DNA of 64,000 nt from Gloeopeniophorella convolvens (lineage: Eukaryota > Basidiomycota > Agaricomycetes > Russulales). Both the position numbers and the translations under genes were made by a program. Positions 21,846 to 34,600 of this stretch are shown here, piece by piece. Location: positions 620,001 through 684,000 of the forward strand of contig WTXD01000002.1 of NCBI GenBank assembly GCA_022496205.1. The letters run 5' to 3'. A model generated the notes under the pieces. It saw only the letters and a list, made by a program, of their open reading frames with translations, had not been told where the DNA came from and searched no databases. Within the stretch, counting starts at the first letter, position 1. Each line of letters opens with the position of its first letter.

Positions 21846-24800
21846 TCACAGTCCTTCTCCCATCCCAACAATAAAGGTGCTACGACCCCCTCTGGGTAGG
21901 ATGAGTACCTTCTCTGCCCCGTGGACCTGGTGCGTCTCGATGTTGGGGAGAGACAACGAGCCCATCGTCATCTCTCCCGCCAATGGCATCGGCGAAACGA
22001 TGACTTTGGGCAACGACAATTCACCGTAATGTAACGCAATGAGAGTCACCGAGGCCGTGTACGTGGACCCATCCTAGCGACAAAGCCTACTCAGCACAGA
22101 GGGGGTGGTCGTGCGCGTGCGAACGCACCTCGGCCTCGAAGTCCCCGCGTTTGGGCCCGCTCACGAGCCAGTCGCGCACCATTTCCTCGATGTCGAACCG
22201 CATCCGGTACGGCCTGCGGCCCGCGCCAGACCGTGTGCCCCAGTGCAGCGACGTCTGGATGGATAGCACGGCAGAAATTGGCTGTCCTGCATACAGCGGA
22301 GGTAGCTGATCCGTTGGGACGACTTCCTCCGAGAATGGGCTCGTCAGAATGCGTAAGCGCGCAGCGGCGAGTATCTGCGTCAATTCAATTTGCGTCAGGA
22401 AGCTGTCAATCGCAGGCGTGGATGACACTTGCATTCATGAGCGGGACATCCACCGGGATGCGGATCTCTCGCCAGGAGCCGCTGTTCACACCCGGAGGTC
22501 TACTCTTTGCTAGTACCTTGGGTGATCGGTGGGTGTATCTGAGGAGTGGGTTCACCGAGACTCGACAAGTGGCTTACCTCCCGGATACGGGACACGATCT
22601 CGGGCGGAGCACCATCACCGTTGAAGGGCGGAACCTTCAGCTCGCCGGTGATACTATAAAGATCTACCCAATCTGAGTTGCTCTCGAGGGCTTGAATCAT
22701 GTGTGAGATGAGACGGCTGCGATCGGTATGGTGCTGAGGAAGTTCTTTGAGAGCCTCGTCAACGGTATGTTCCAGAACGTCCTCGACCTCTGATGCGAGG
22801 TCAGAAGAGAGGTCGAATTGAACAAACGAATTCGATCCCACCGTCTCGCAGCATCCGGTATTTGATACACAGGCGCAGCGTGTCGAGAACTGAATCGTGT
22901 TAGATTGGTATCTGCAAAGCACATTTGCACTGACCTCGACCGTGGGGCGAGGCCAGTTGAAACAAGAAGTGAGCGGGGCGAGAGGGGGTGATGGTCTGCC
23001 AGAGAACATGAACAACGGCGACTGCATGATACACGAGAAGGACGAACGGTAATCTCGCTCTTTTGTGTGAGTGTACCAGATATGGAGAGGTCATTTTGGT
23101 CTTCGACAGTCTCATAGGTGGCTGACGACACGCGAATGTATTGCAAAGCAGTTGTCGATATTGTGAACCTTTGGAAAAGTCTGGAAGACCGATGAGACAG
23201 TGTTGAACAAGGCCCTGCTGACGCAAACCTTTCTCCGCGAAAGAAGTCCTGAACGTTCACGGCGACTGGCAGGGAAGTAGGGACTCTACTGCTTTGTAGG
23301 AGACTGCGGTTGACAGCGGGCTCTTTCGTTGTGCTGTATGTCACGGTTATATTGATTTGCTTCGGGTATGGTCCGCGTGCGTGAATGATCACTCATCGAG
23401 CTCAAGGGTCTCTACTCACCATGATATTATAAGCCGAAGCGTCGCTGTGTGGCACTAGTATTGAAAGCTCGCTGTTCTCAGGTAGATCCAACACTGCAAT
23501 ACAATCGTCGGCGCAGATCAACGAGGCAGATGACTCTGGAAGCAGGATCAGTCACGCGTGGCATCATGCTTTGGAGGCTCACCATTTCCATCCAAGACAG
23601 ACTTCTTGAACAAAAAGTTCACGCCTGTAGGTCCTGAGAGTTTCAGGGTAGCCTTCGAAATGTGATTTCGGCCTGACGAAACGGTCAATAGAAGGTTTGA
23701 CGTCACGTCTCGCCCTAGTTCAACTGCTCGAAAGTGGACTTAGAGGCTGCATCAAGTCTCATGCCGCAGATCACTGACTTGATCGAGGACGCTTTAAACG
23801 AACGTCGAATGCGTGCACGTCTTTCTCGAGGCGAATGAGGGTCGGAGCGGTGTGCTTGGTCCGTGACGGCTTGCTCTTACCCGCTGTGCGGTGACTCCAT
23901 TGGAGATGAAGATTAGAGATCTTCAGTTCGCTCTGGTCGAAGATATACGTCCCCCAAGAGGACGACTTTATGGAAGAAACGGCGTCAACCACGAAACCCC
24001 GAATGACTCGCGGGCTACTCACGGGACAGAAAAGCCTAAAATTGGAAGTACCAGGTTCCAGTGACTTCACCGGGCTACGGAATTCTAAGCGCTCAGATTC
24101 CCGACCGGTCAAGGCCACACAGATTTCATCTGCAGGAAAGGACTAAGAAGAAGTGTCAAAGCTGGCCCGCCAGAAGTAGGTCCAGCTTACGCATGGCAGA
24201 GTGTTGACCACCGATACGTCCAAAAAAGACCCGTCTTCGTCCTCCGCAGACTCAGCGGCCGTACTCAACAGCCGAATAGAAAGTGCGGGGTGCTCCGTAT
24301 GCGTGAATGCTATGTCCGGCGGGGATCAGGTTGTATACAAGCCCAACAGCAAAGAGGCACTAACGCTCGCCAAGCTTGTCTACGGCAGTCCCCAACGATT
24401 CGACTAGTTTCGTTATGTATACCGACTTGTCGTCTTCATGAGCCAGCGTTCGCTCGCTGGAGCTATCGACGTAAGATCTCAGATAAGAGAGGGCGGTATT
24501 GATCCATTGTTTGTCTCTGTCGGCGCCAGAGAGTGCGTAAACGTCAATGGCTTGCGCGAGCATGTAAGATTCCAACGATGACCACTTGTGCGGGGCATAG
24601 TGGGCCGGGAGTGATGTGTATGTCTGAAGAGCAGTGGACAAACGGTCTCTATGACTAGGGAATAAGGTGAGTGCGTGAACTTAGGGAAAGCCGGAGTTGT
24701 CCTCACACATCTAATGCTGCAAGGCTGCCATGGAGTCTTAGTGCGAACTTGCGACGCCCCGCTTTTACATACGCATCAATTGCGCGGTTGGTCAGCCCGA

Positions 24801-26397
24801 TGTACAGATCGTAGAACGCAGATTGATCCCCTAAACACCTCAGTAGCTCTGAATTGCTGATGGTGCGTGATTTCCTCTTATCCTCGGCCAAAGCCACAGG
24901 TGCGTTGGTCAATGATATAGAGAATGGAGGTTTAGACGGCAAAAGATCTAATCGTATCCCGAACACGTCCAACTGAGCTTGTCAACCGTTGAGTGTAATA
25001 CTAGTGTTACGGCGCGTCTCACCTGATGGCGGGCCAGCTCAAGTAACTCTGCCTTACAAGCACTGAACTGAATGAGCGCGGGTCCCTCTAACTTGATGCC
25101 TTGTGCCCATGCATCCGTTTGCTCTATCACACTGAGCGCTGACGAGTAGGTCCAAGACTCGATGAAATATTGTGGCAAGATGACCTATGATGTGCGTGAA
25201 TGACTGCTCGTAGCGGTGGTGTTCGATCGAACCCACGTCGATTTCACGCAAGCGTCGCCCAAAAGAAGTAAGAAACACCGCGACCTTCCTGCAAACATCA
25301 GCCACTTTGCCCATTTTTCCAAGGAGGGTACATTGTTGCGCAAGCATGTATATGCGAAGATCGAAGACAGACACAGTGTTTGCAACGATCAAGTCACGGT
25401 AAGGTTTTTTGCTAACCGAGAGTAGGGGCAAGGAGTCGTCTCTTGCGCCAGGTATGATGAGGGTGCCAAACCAAGACAGATTCTTCTCCGTGAGCACATG
25501 TGCAAATGACTGTTCGAGTTCGTCATATTGATGCAACGCATCTTCGAAAAGATACATTCCTTCAAATGACGAAGCCAGGCTCTCCTAGTGTATGTGAGAT
25601 TAGACTGACTTGGAGTGGCTGCAAACGTGTAACGCACCTTCAAGATGAAGAATGTACAGAAGTTCCACCCCGGCATCGACTTCTGACTTTCGGAACGTCT
25701 GACTTCATCGTCTCTCTGAGAGATTGCCGCATCGAACGCGGTCAGTAGGCTGTCCTTCGCCTTTGAGAGGAGCTCCGCCCATGCTACTGGGTTGTCCTTA
25801 GCTGTGGGCCACGCAAGCTGCACGCATCTACGAGAACGATTCAAGCACTGAACTTGACGTTCCGGCCAAACTCACCTGTCACGCTTGTCCGTATTGAAGT
25901 CAGCTCGGATTCGGTCGAGCACGTTACTTTTCATTTGGAAGAAGTTTGTAGACACGTTACGATTGTCGGACCGGACGACGTGCACTATGATCCATTCCTG
26001 GTTCTTGCGATAACCAAAGGATGCAAGCCAGTCTTTGATTTGTTTCCGAACGGTGGCCTTGTAAATGTCGCCGTCCTGACCGATGGGTCGTAAGTCACAG
26101 GCATAATCCACCGAGACAAAGTTTTACCTCACATGTTACGATATACATGTTCAGCAGTGGTCTCTCCAGGAGTGTGGAGGGCACTTGTGAGGCGTGTTCG
26201 TCGCGGACTCCATCCAATGCAATAAGCTGAACTTCGAGCTCCTGGATTGTCCTGATTGAGGGGCGGGTTTGCGGTTTCCAGTGTATGTTCCGCAGAGGCA
26301 ACTGGGACAGCAGTGCGCTGTGGATCTGTTTCCATTGATCCGAGGATAGAAACGACTGAGGAGCAGAATAAGTGACAATTACACGTTGCGTCGACAT
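21846..26397 (-). CDS. TRS130: TRAPPII subunit Trs130 / TRAPPC10
   Basis: Large subunit of the TRAPPII complex, the Rab11/Ypt31 exchange factor at late Golgi. Many exons over 4.55 kb; roughly 1,250 aa expected. The N-terminus is diagnostic: VIVTYSAPQSFLSSDQWKQI, QLPLRNIHWK, then YKATVRKQIKDWLASFGYRK, VLDRIRADFNTDKRDRCVQL, PGWNFCTFFILKESLASSFE and YLFEDALHQYDELEQSFAHV, as in TRAPPC10. The C-terminal half is beta-rich and less conserved, ending TFIVGMGEGL. Start at 26397 by conservation. Exact splice sites in the middle were not all fixed by eye. Confidence 0.88.
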
Positions 26398-26611
26398 GAA
26401 CCGTGCATGAGAACCTTGGGCGGACGCGATGGGGTCTGAGGAAGGGATGTGGGACGTGCTCGGGATGTGCAGACGCGGCGTTACACACCGCGTAGCAGCG
26501 GCCCGGCCATTTAATATTTAATCCCTGCGTATAGACGCACATGGCGAATGGCGCTGGAGAACCGCCTTGGGTTATAGAAATCGAAGGTATCGGCCAGATG
26601 GTGCAGTTGGA

Positions 26612-28139
26612 TCATCTTTGGCGCACTACTGAAATAACATGCTGCCCTTCCTGATAGCCAAACCAAACCCCAGCCAGCAAAATTATATGTGCCAGACACA
26701 AAACTCCAGAGGAAACTGCAGTGGATGGATACACATTCCACGCATACTCTATTGCACCGATGATGGCGAGCCTGCACCGCAGTTAGAAGTGCCCAATAAT
26801 AAAGCATATGCAACGTACTTGAGAACCACGGGATAACGCGTCCGCCACGCCAAGAATGGCACTTGGTAGGCGTACCATGAGTAGAACTGATAATGCAGCG
26901 AACGCGCAAACAATATCCCGATAAGATTTGACGTCAAAACGGTAGTAATGACCTCTGCAGTCTTCTCAACGTCTAGAACCAGTATATCATACATGGATTC
27001 ACGTACCATCGCTTGTCGCGGGAACGCCACTCCCTGGGCGGCTTGGGTATCGAAGCGCCCTGTTCAAGACAGCTGCAACGCCTCCGGCAGAGCGACACCA
27101 TCGGAAAAGTCCAAAGGCAACAAGGACAGAGATGTGGCCGATCATCAATGCCCTTGCGAACCTCGGGTCTAAAAATCCCTCCTCGCTCAAAAACCGCCAA
27201 TTCACGGTCCACTTATAGAGGAATACACGTCCTAGATCGAAGGCGTTCTTGATGTATGGTAGAGGATGTTCGAGTAGAAATGGGTATGCGAGCACCCCCT
27301 GAATTGACAGGATTGTAAAGCAAAGCCTTGTGGTGGTCGCCAGTCCGCGTTGTCTGACGAGAATAACCAGAAGGGCGGGGAAGTACAATAAGACAGACAT
27401 TTTGACAGAAAGGGCAACGCTGTGGGAGCGTCAGCGATCTCGCAAGAGGCGAGAGCACCGATACAGACCTGAAAAGTAGTATTGCAAGATCATGCAAACC
27501 TCGACCAAGGGCCAGGATAGACAACTGTGTCAGCACCACAGCCCAGACATCATTGAACAGGCGAAGCACGAAGATTGAGTGAAGTCTTTTGCTCAGAGGC
27601 AACAGAAGAATGACCCAGTTCGGAAAGCCGCCGGCTTGGCGGTAGATTGCACAAGAGAGCGTCAAAGACAAGGAGTAGAGGAGAGCGTAGATTTGCTGGG
27701 AAAGTGCCAGATTTTTGCCTGCATCTGTGAGTTTGTACAGGAATGCGTGGATGTGTACGTGGCCAGCAGGGTATCTGTAAGAGCACATTCGTCGGGGCGC
27801 AGTGTATTCGAGACGTCATGCTCACTCACACAAGGGGGCCCGTTGGTCCAGAGATAGAAGAATAGTTCCTCTCTCCTTTCAAATAAAGATTCACTTGATA
27901 CATATATGTTTCCCAGTCGATCTCCGTGACTGGTTTCAGGCGATGTGGTGAGTATTGGAAGGCACTGCGTGGACGGCTGAGGTGTGCTTACATGGCACGA
28001 ATCGAACGATGAGCTGTGTGAGTACGACATCCGCGATGATAACCAAGCTTGCAAGCGTCCAAAACAATCGAGGGTCGAGGAGCAATCGGTGTATCAAATT
28101 CAGAGCAGAGGAGACGGTAGTGGACGGAGTGGGCGGCAT
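26612..28139 (-). CDS. ALG3: dolichyl-P-Man:Man5GlcNAc2-PP-dolichol alpha-1,3-mannosyltransferase
   Basis: ER lumenal GT-C mannosyltransferase (GT58) that adds the sixth mannose to the lipid-linked oligosaccharide. Seen: N-terminal TM segment [20 protein letters not shown], the lumenal acidic motif [26 protein letters not shown], many further TM helices, the family signature [20 protein letters not shown], and a last TM block ending [15 protein letters not shown]. Multi-exon; splices at PF/TEIDW, GPL/VYPAG and LK/LAIIG were resolved in frame. Start at 28139 ([13 protein letters not shown]). It lies 214 bp upstream of TRS130 on the same strand. Confidence 0.93.
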
Positions 28140-28350
28140 GTGTTTGTATTTGTTACTTGTTACTGACACTTGGTCGCGTCGTGGGCAGCGGCAGCGGCGC
28201 TCACTGACCGAGACCCTTCGACATCGAGTCGCGCTGGGGTCCACGGGCCCTGCCAGTGGGCGCATATCACCACTACTAAACATCTCAAGTAGTATTGACA
28301 GAGGATATGTTCTATTCGAGCTGATCGTAGCGGTAAGGGTCATGTCATTT

Positions 28351-30224
28351 TTACTGTTGCAGAATCTTCAGGACAGCTTCCTCTCCTGCCTCCAGACCCT
28401 CCAAAAACGACTGCTTGTAACACTCCTCGAGCCCCTCAGAAATAACGTCCTGACCATATGCAGCTCTGCTATCCCCCGCATACTGACTGACAAACCCGAG
28501 TTTGGAAAATCCGTGCATAGCGAAGACCTTTGCTGCCTGGTAGCCATCGGCATAGCCAAGCGCGCCCGACCGTTCGCAAGTGGTAGAATTACCAGGAAAT
28601 CCAGGCTCATGGAAGATTGTGGAAGAACCGGGCGTTTCCCAAGACTCGTCGGAGTCGACAGAGTTCCCGAGAATAAGGTGGTTTGAAAGAGACAACGTAT
28701 CTTGAATGCTGCCGGCGGCTTGGGGGTTAGGGAAATCGCTTAGTTCGGCTATGGCAATGGCGACCTCCTGAAGTTCGACAGGATCCTTGGCAAAACTCAG
28801 CCCGTATGGAGAGAACGACGGGGGGAGTCGTCGTCCAACAGCGGATGTAAAGCACCACCCGGGATCGTCATCACAATCTTCCTTCTTATAAGCTAAATCG
28901 GTGAGCATTTTGCATCTGGCTAAGGAAAGCGAATTCTTACACCAGAAGCCCCAACCGGCGGCCGTTCTGTTGTAAACTTCTAGCTGTGCAAAGCAGAACT
29001 CCTTTGCACTGCTTTCTGGATCTTCCTCGCTTTCAAGGCTCTCTGGTGTAAGCGCGCAAGACCATTCATCAATGACTAGGTTGAGACGCTCTTGTTCGGA
29101 TGCATTGAGCAACGACTGGGCGATGGAGCCTTCAACATTACTAGTATGATCGTCGGCAGACTCTGATTGATCAGAGGGTGTGAAGACAAAGTAAGAGTGG
29201 TGGTCTTGGACGACAAAGTCCGTCCTCGAAGAGATGAAACTGCTGAACCTGTTCAAGTCGAACCCATCGTGGATATAGAATGGGAATGCAGCGGCTTCTG
29301 GGGATAGCTTGCGCAGAGAGTCTATGGCGGTCTCATCTGAAGATGATCAGACTCAAGTTATAATATAAACAGGGAGACTCACAGAACTCCACAAGCTCCG
29401 GTACGTTGTGCGGTTCATTGAGGATCTGTATACCGACAACGTTGGTGATCGGGACCAGTTCCTGCACCAGGTACCTCAGAACAGCGAGGGTTTTCTCTTG
29501 ATTCTCTGGCACGTCGAAGAGGTTGGCCATGCCATCCGAAATACCCGAGTGTTGTTCACCATTCTGGCTGCCGACGGCCCCGTGGAGGTCGATCAAGATC
29601 CCAATACCTTGGTCGTCCGCCATTCTGATAGCACGAAGGACCTGCGGCCAGGCATTTTGGTAAACGTCGGCTACATCCTCGTAAGCTGTGCCCACACAGA
29701 ACGAAGGTCCAAGGCTCCAGTATCCAATCGGAAGGCGAACAGTGTTGATCCCGACGCCGGCGAGGTACCCAAAGTCTGCTTCGGTGATGAAGGTGTCCCA
29801 GTGACGCTCAAGCGCAGAACGAGCACCTTCAACTGAGCCCCACCCGGACGCGATATCAAGCTCGGAAATTTGTTCGCCATCTGCACATTTGAAGGGTGAC
29901 GGCGTCATCCATTTCTCGTGAACGAACCTGTAGGCCGAGGGAAACTTGAGCTGATGTACCCAACACCACCTCGACGCATCCATACCATGATCCAATGTTC
30001 ACCGAATACTGCCGGCGGTACCGGTAGACGTTGGCTCTCACGGGATCCAGAGGTGGGAAAGGCGGTGTGTCGACGTATGCAGTTGCGTACGGCTCGGCAA
30101 CGCACGCATCAGCTGCATTCTCCCCCGCCGCCGCGCCATCCGCATCACTGGCACTTATTTGTGGAGAGCGGGAAATGAGGATACCAGTGGACGGAGTGTC
30201 GCGGTGATAAGGGTTACTGCTCAT
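28351..30224 (-). CDS. GH5 glycoside hydrolase, exo-beta-1,3-glucanase-like
   Basis: Likely acts on beta-1,3-glucan of the fungal wall. Two introns resolved: one after VNIGSW (to FVHEKWMTPSPFK) and one after VEF (to YETAIDSL). Seen: GVNxGSWF-like VNIGSWFVHEKW, GINTVRLPIGYW, ILIDLHGAVGSQNG, acid/base Glu in IQILNEPHNVPE, FVVQDHHSYFVF, and nucleophile Glu in LVIDEWSCAL. A C-terminal extension of about 150 residues beyond the barrel, ending in a predicted helix (EECYKQSFLEGLEAGEEAV), is unusual for secreted exo-glucanases. Start at 30224 (MSSNPYHRD) gives no signal peptide. An in-frame ATG at 30302 would add a stretch that looks like one (LVKSLGLAFLACNPALTA). Confidence 0.82.
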
Positions 30225-30824
30225 ACGCACGAGCCAGGAGCCATGGGCGGTAAGAGCAGGGTTGCAAGCCAAGAAAGCCAGACCAAGGCTCTTCACTAGC
30301 ATCTGGACGTTCCTGGAGGAGAGGAGCATATAGACGGTGGGAGAAGATTGTAACTGTGCTTGAATCTTGTCGAACCCTTTGGCTTGGATGCAATGCATCG
30401 AACGTCAGGGTCTCAACGGCTCGCCCAAATTCCAGTTGTCACGGTTTTGGGGGCTTGCGCTGAGGCATGATTGCGGCACTACATCTGCGTGCGTGATGAA
30501 AACGAGCTGGTCGTTCTGCGGTCCTGGTGGCTTCAGAATGCTTGCGCTGAAACAGCGGTGATTGAGCTGAAAGGATGGTGAACCAAGGTGGGGCTTGGGG
30601 CTGAGCTGAGTGGCAAGCTGACCGCGGGCCGGGGCATCATCGATCATCGCGTGCGGATGCCAGCCGCTGCGCAACCAAGTTGCGCAGAGGCCGCGAGCGG
30701 GGGTGAGTCAGTACTACTCGTTGTCTCCCCGCCATCATTGTTAGGTTCGCCTTCGTCTTGTCTGCACTGTATGCTCGCATTAAGTGGACTTTGCTTGCAC
30801 CAGGAACTGGAGGCGCCGCATCGT
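30225..30824. other. divergent promoter region GH5 / PIG-H
   Basis: About 0.6 kb between two divergent genes. In-frame upstream extensions exist on both sides but are not supported by conservation. No other feature seen. Confidence 0.45.
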
Positions 30825-31575
30825 ATGCGGCGTTTTCGGCCGCTTGCAGAGACACACCCTGAATTTCTCGTCATAGAGACTCCCGGCCTCTGTCGCGAAT
30901 ATCGCGTCGAGAACCGGAGGACATCCCACGAACAGCATGGCCTCCTCGGCAACTTGTCGTTCTTCTCATGGCTTGATGCCTTTTTTGCTCTGCTCATTGG
31001 GTTCTTATGGCGCGCTGTACGTCGCTTCGCCCGCTCCGTATTTGTGTCGCTGTTCACATCATTTCTCTCTAGTCCTATGGAAACATAGTCTTCAAGGCTG
31101 GAGCATGCCTGGGATTCTTTCTCATCATATACTGGAAGGTCACGGAAGTCCTTTGGGGTGCGTATTAGCCATTCTTGAGCAGTCTGGTAGGCTCATCCCC
31201 GTTGTCAAGAGTCCGTAATTGTCCTTCCGCCCTACGGGATTCAGTTTGAGACACAACGCGGTCTCTCCCCGTGGCCGCTTTTCGTTTCCAGGACGTTCGT
31301 TCCCCTGAATGAGGTTCGAGATATCTTGATTAACGAAGGTCTGCGGAGATGGGACGTTCGATACTACCTCGCCGTTCTCAGCTGTTCCCAACTGGGGCAT
31401 CAACGTCTCGACGTTGCATACGAGGTAGAACTCCGTGTCTGCTCTAAACACCACTCGCTGAACCATTCGACAGAATATATTGCCCCGGTTTCCGGTGCTG
31501 ATTAGGGTATACCAAAGCATCCATGAGTATCTACAAACTCGCGTAGAAAATGTGCAGGAGATCATAGACATGTGA
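30825..31575 (+). CDS. PIGH: GPI-GlcNAc transferase subunit PIG-H (Gpi15)
   Basis: Subunit of the complex that adds GlcNAc to phosphatidylinositol on the cytosolic ER face, the first step of GPI anchors. Exons 30825-31037, 31073-31157, 31210-31424 and 31474-31575 close to 204 aa. Seen: HPEFLVIETPGLCREYRVEN, a hairpin of two hydrophobic segments (SFFSWLDAFFALLIGFL and AGACLGFFLIIYW), then the conserved PIG-H domain ESVIVLPPYGIQFETQRG, FVPLNEVRDILINEGLRRWD, YYLAVL, and the LPRFPVLIRVYQSIHEYLQ tail. The second intron is only 35 nt. The tail needs the 49-nt last intron; reading through it stops at 31515. Confidence 0.87.
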
Positions 31576-31681
31576 ACCCGTCACGAAGCGTCAAGCTACG
31601 GATTACGAATACATCCAGGTGGAAAAGCTGTAAAAGCAGAGCATAGACGCATAACCATAAGTCACAAGAGCGTACACGAGT

Positions 31682-34600
31682 CTAGCGCGTGATCGAGTGT
31701 CCGGCACTATCCTCGCTCTCATACGCGCTCAGCAGTTCATCGTATCCCTCATCATCGCCTTCTTCAGCACCACTCTCTGTTTGCTTGATCGTCTTGGTTT
31801 CTGAAACCTTGCGGGATCTGGGGGAATGGCTGCTGGCCGATATTTTTCGAGCACGAGGTTCACGACCATCACCTGAGAGCTTTCTTGTTCTGCGTGGTGA
31901 CGGCTCAGGAGACACTGGTGACGTGGAAGACGCCGAGTTCTCCCCGTAATAGTCGTTGAAAGTAGAGGCGCGGGGGGTGACCGCATTGTCATGATCGTCG
32001 GGCCACTCAGGAGGAGCCAAGCTATTCGTGCTGACTTCAAGAGGCGCAGGCTGTTGAATGTGCAAGTTCGTCAGTTGTTGTGGTGCACGCTTCGATCGCG
32101 TGCGTGGACTCCTGGGAGGCGCGTCGGGAGGAGCAGACGAGTCTGAATTGTACTCCGTCCGGGAAGGCGGGGGAGTTTTCTTCCGGACCAACTTTCTGGC
32201 TTGCGCTGGCGCTTCAAGGACATGAACGTTTGATTCGGAGAGCACTACGGAGCCACGCTGTGGTTCTGAACCCGAGACCGCGACACCGTTCGACGTAGAG
32301 ATTGAAGGAGGTGGAGTGTGTGGGGGAGGGGAAGCAGGAAGGGTCACAGGGGAATCTGGAGCATCCACTCGGCCCCATCCGCGACTTGTCGACCCGTCGC
32401 TATGACCAGAAGGTGAGGATGTTCCCCGGTTCCGGTTCAGGAACAAATCTTGCCCCGATTGGCCCTTCTCGGATGAAGATGAGTTGGGACGTCCCTGGCC
32501 TGTTCTATATAACGGCGCCATCGGTGATACCGAGCGACGGTTCAAAGGAATAACGCGGCTCTCTGTGGTATCTGACTCCCAATCAGAATGACTATCGTGA
32601 CGTCGGGGTGCCACAACTTCAGATATGGATGAGATGGACGTTGGTTGTAGGCTGCTTCTCGAACGCGCAGAAGGGCCACGCGGAGGGACAGGTGTCGGTT
32701 TTGTGAGCAGAGAAGAAGTATTGAGGAGCAGCGGCCTCGGGCCCGACTTCGGGGGAGGCTTGGAAGGGCTGACGCCTGCCAGTCCTGCGAGCGAGGCAAT
32801 CGAATCCCTGATACTCTTCGCTTGCGAGCCATCGAATGAGTCTGGAGACGTGGGAGAGGACAGAGGGCTTCGCCTAGGTTGTGGGAGCATACTATCCCGT
32901 GGCGGGCGGAAGTAAGCTGGGCGAGGGGGCGGGGAATACGCTTCACTGCGACTCATGTTGGGCAGTGATCCTCGGCGACCAGCGTCGGCGACCTCTTGCG
33001 GGGGTACCAAACCCACTGATTCGCTTCGCGGCCTGGCCTGGGATGGAGAATGCTCAGGAGAGGGCACACCGGGCTTTCGGGTGCCCCATGCCTGCAAGGC
33101 CTTTACCCTCCAGTTGGTGCTAACCTTCGCGAGGGAGGCTGCAGTGTCAGAATCTCTGAGCTTTTCCGCATAGCTCCACAAAGAGGTGCTGCCAGAGGAT
33201 GTGGAAGGGGTCGGCGACTTCGGGGAGGCAGGGAACTGGGACGACGTCGGAGAGGGGGAAGGGGAAGGCACTGTGGGTGAAGACGGCGGGAATGGCGACA
33301 CGGGAGATGGGGGGGCCTCCATCGCACTTTGATTCGTTATTCCCTTCCAGACTGCGGTAGCTAGTCTTGAAGTGATCCCCGGTGATTTGGGACCAGCAGC
33401 GACGGGTACTGGCTCCGTTTCACCACCTTCGTCTGACTCCTCCTCCTCCTCCTCCTCCTCCTCCTCGCTATCAGAGGCGTCTGGAGAAGGTAGGGGAGAA
33501 AAGCCCTGATTGGTCAACCCTCGCCAGATGGTCTCGCTCCAACGAGAGCCTAGAGTGTGATTAGTCTTCGTCGACTTTTCCTCCTCCCTTCGCCGGCCAA
33601 GTTCTACTGCCGTCTGAATGACGCTGTCCACACCACCCGCTGACTCTAGAGGGTACATCTGCAGTAGGCTCATGCCTTCTATAAAGGCATCATTGAGCTC
33701 CCACGCCCGCACCGGAGATGGCGGGCCCATTAGCGAATTCTCCTCGGCCCAAAGGCTTGGTGAGCGTCGCCCAGGCTTGCCAAGGCTAATGGCTTGTCAG
33801 CAGGCTGTACCACTTTCAATACAAGAAGCCATACCGGAAGAGAGGACCTCTGGCTCGGATCAGCATACTGGTACAGGTGTCAAGTAGAGCGTCAAGCTTC
33901 GGTGAGACGTCACGTGTTGTCATGGGACGAGCGAACAGGACGTCCCACACAGATAAGACAGATGAAAGAGGAAGAGTGTGGGTCAGCAGTGGTGCCAACC
34001 ACCGGCTACGTAACAAAGGTCAGCAGGCCCTCGTCAACCTGAGCGGAACTCGTACTAAGAGTAGTGCGGAAGTCCTGGGTCGAGACCCTTCAGATGCTGC
34101 AAGACAGCGCGGTCAGTAGGATATTCCAGGGAGTGTATCTCCCCGCCTACCAAATCCGCCGACAATTCTGGATCTGCCCACTGAAGTCGCTCGCCAAAAC
34201 GGCGCATCCATTGGTTCCCGCCCTCTTCATCTTCGAGCTCAGCGAACTCTCCAACCATTGCCTCGAATAACCAGAAGGTATCAGCCTCTATGTGAGCTAT
34301 GTCAGGTGATTCGACTTCTTGAAGGAGTACGGAGTACAACGGAATGAGGAGCGAGGCCATATGCGGGGAATGATTTGCGGGGTTCAGACACGAATGGATG
34401 TACAAAAGCCGAATGAGAGCGGAAGCGTGCTTTGGGTGAGCGCCGCCTGTACTGAGAGATTGCGAAGGGACAAGTGTGAGAGAAGGTCGTGAGACTTTAG
34501 CATCAGGGGAGGTTATAGATATTTCCGGATTGACTTCTGCCTCCGCCTCTAGGCGGATTTCAGGAAGATCGTCAGGTTCTTTACCATCACGATTGATGGC

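Noticed and set aside
28720..28735. Single GTTAGGG hit considered as a second telomere-like site.
   Set aside because: One unit only, inside GH5 coding sequence; expected by chance.
31161..31571. Antisense ORFs over the PIG-H 3' half.
   Set aside because: The sense strand carries the conserved PIG-H domain, and splicing closes in frame at 204 aa.
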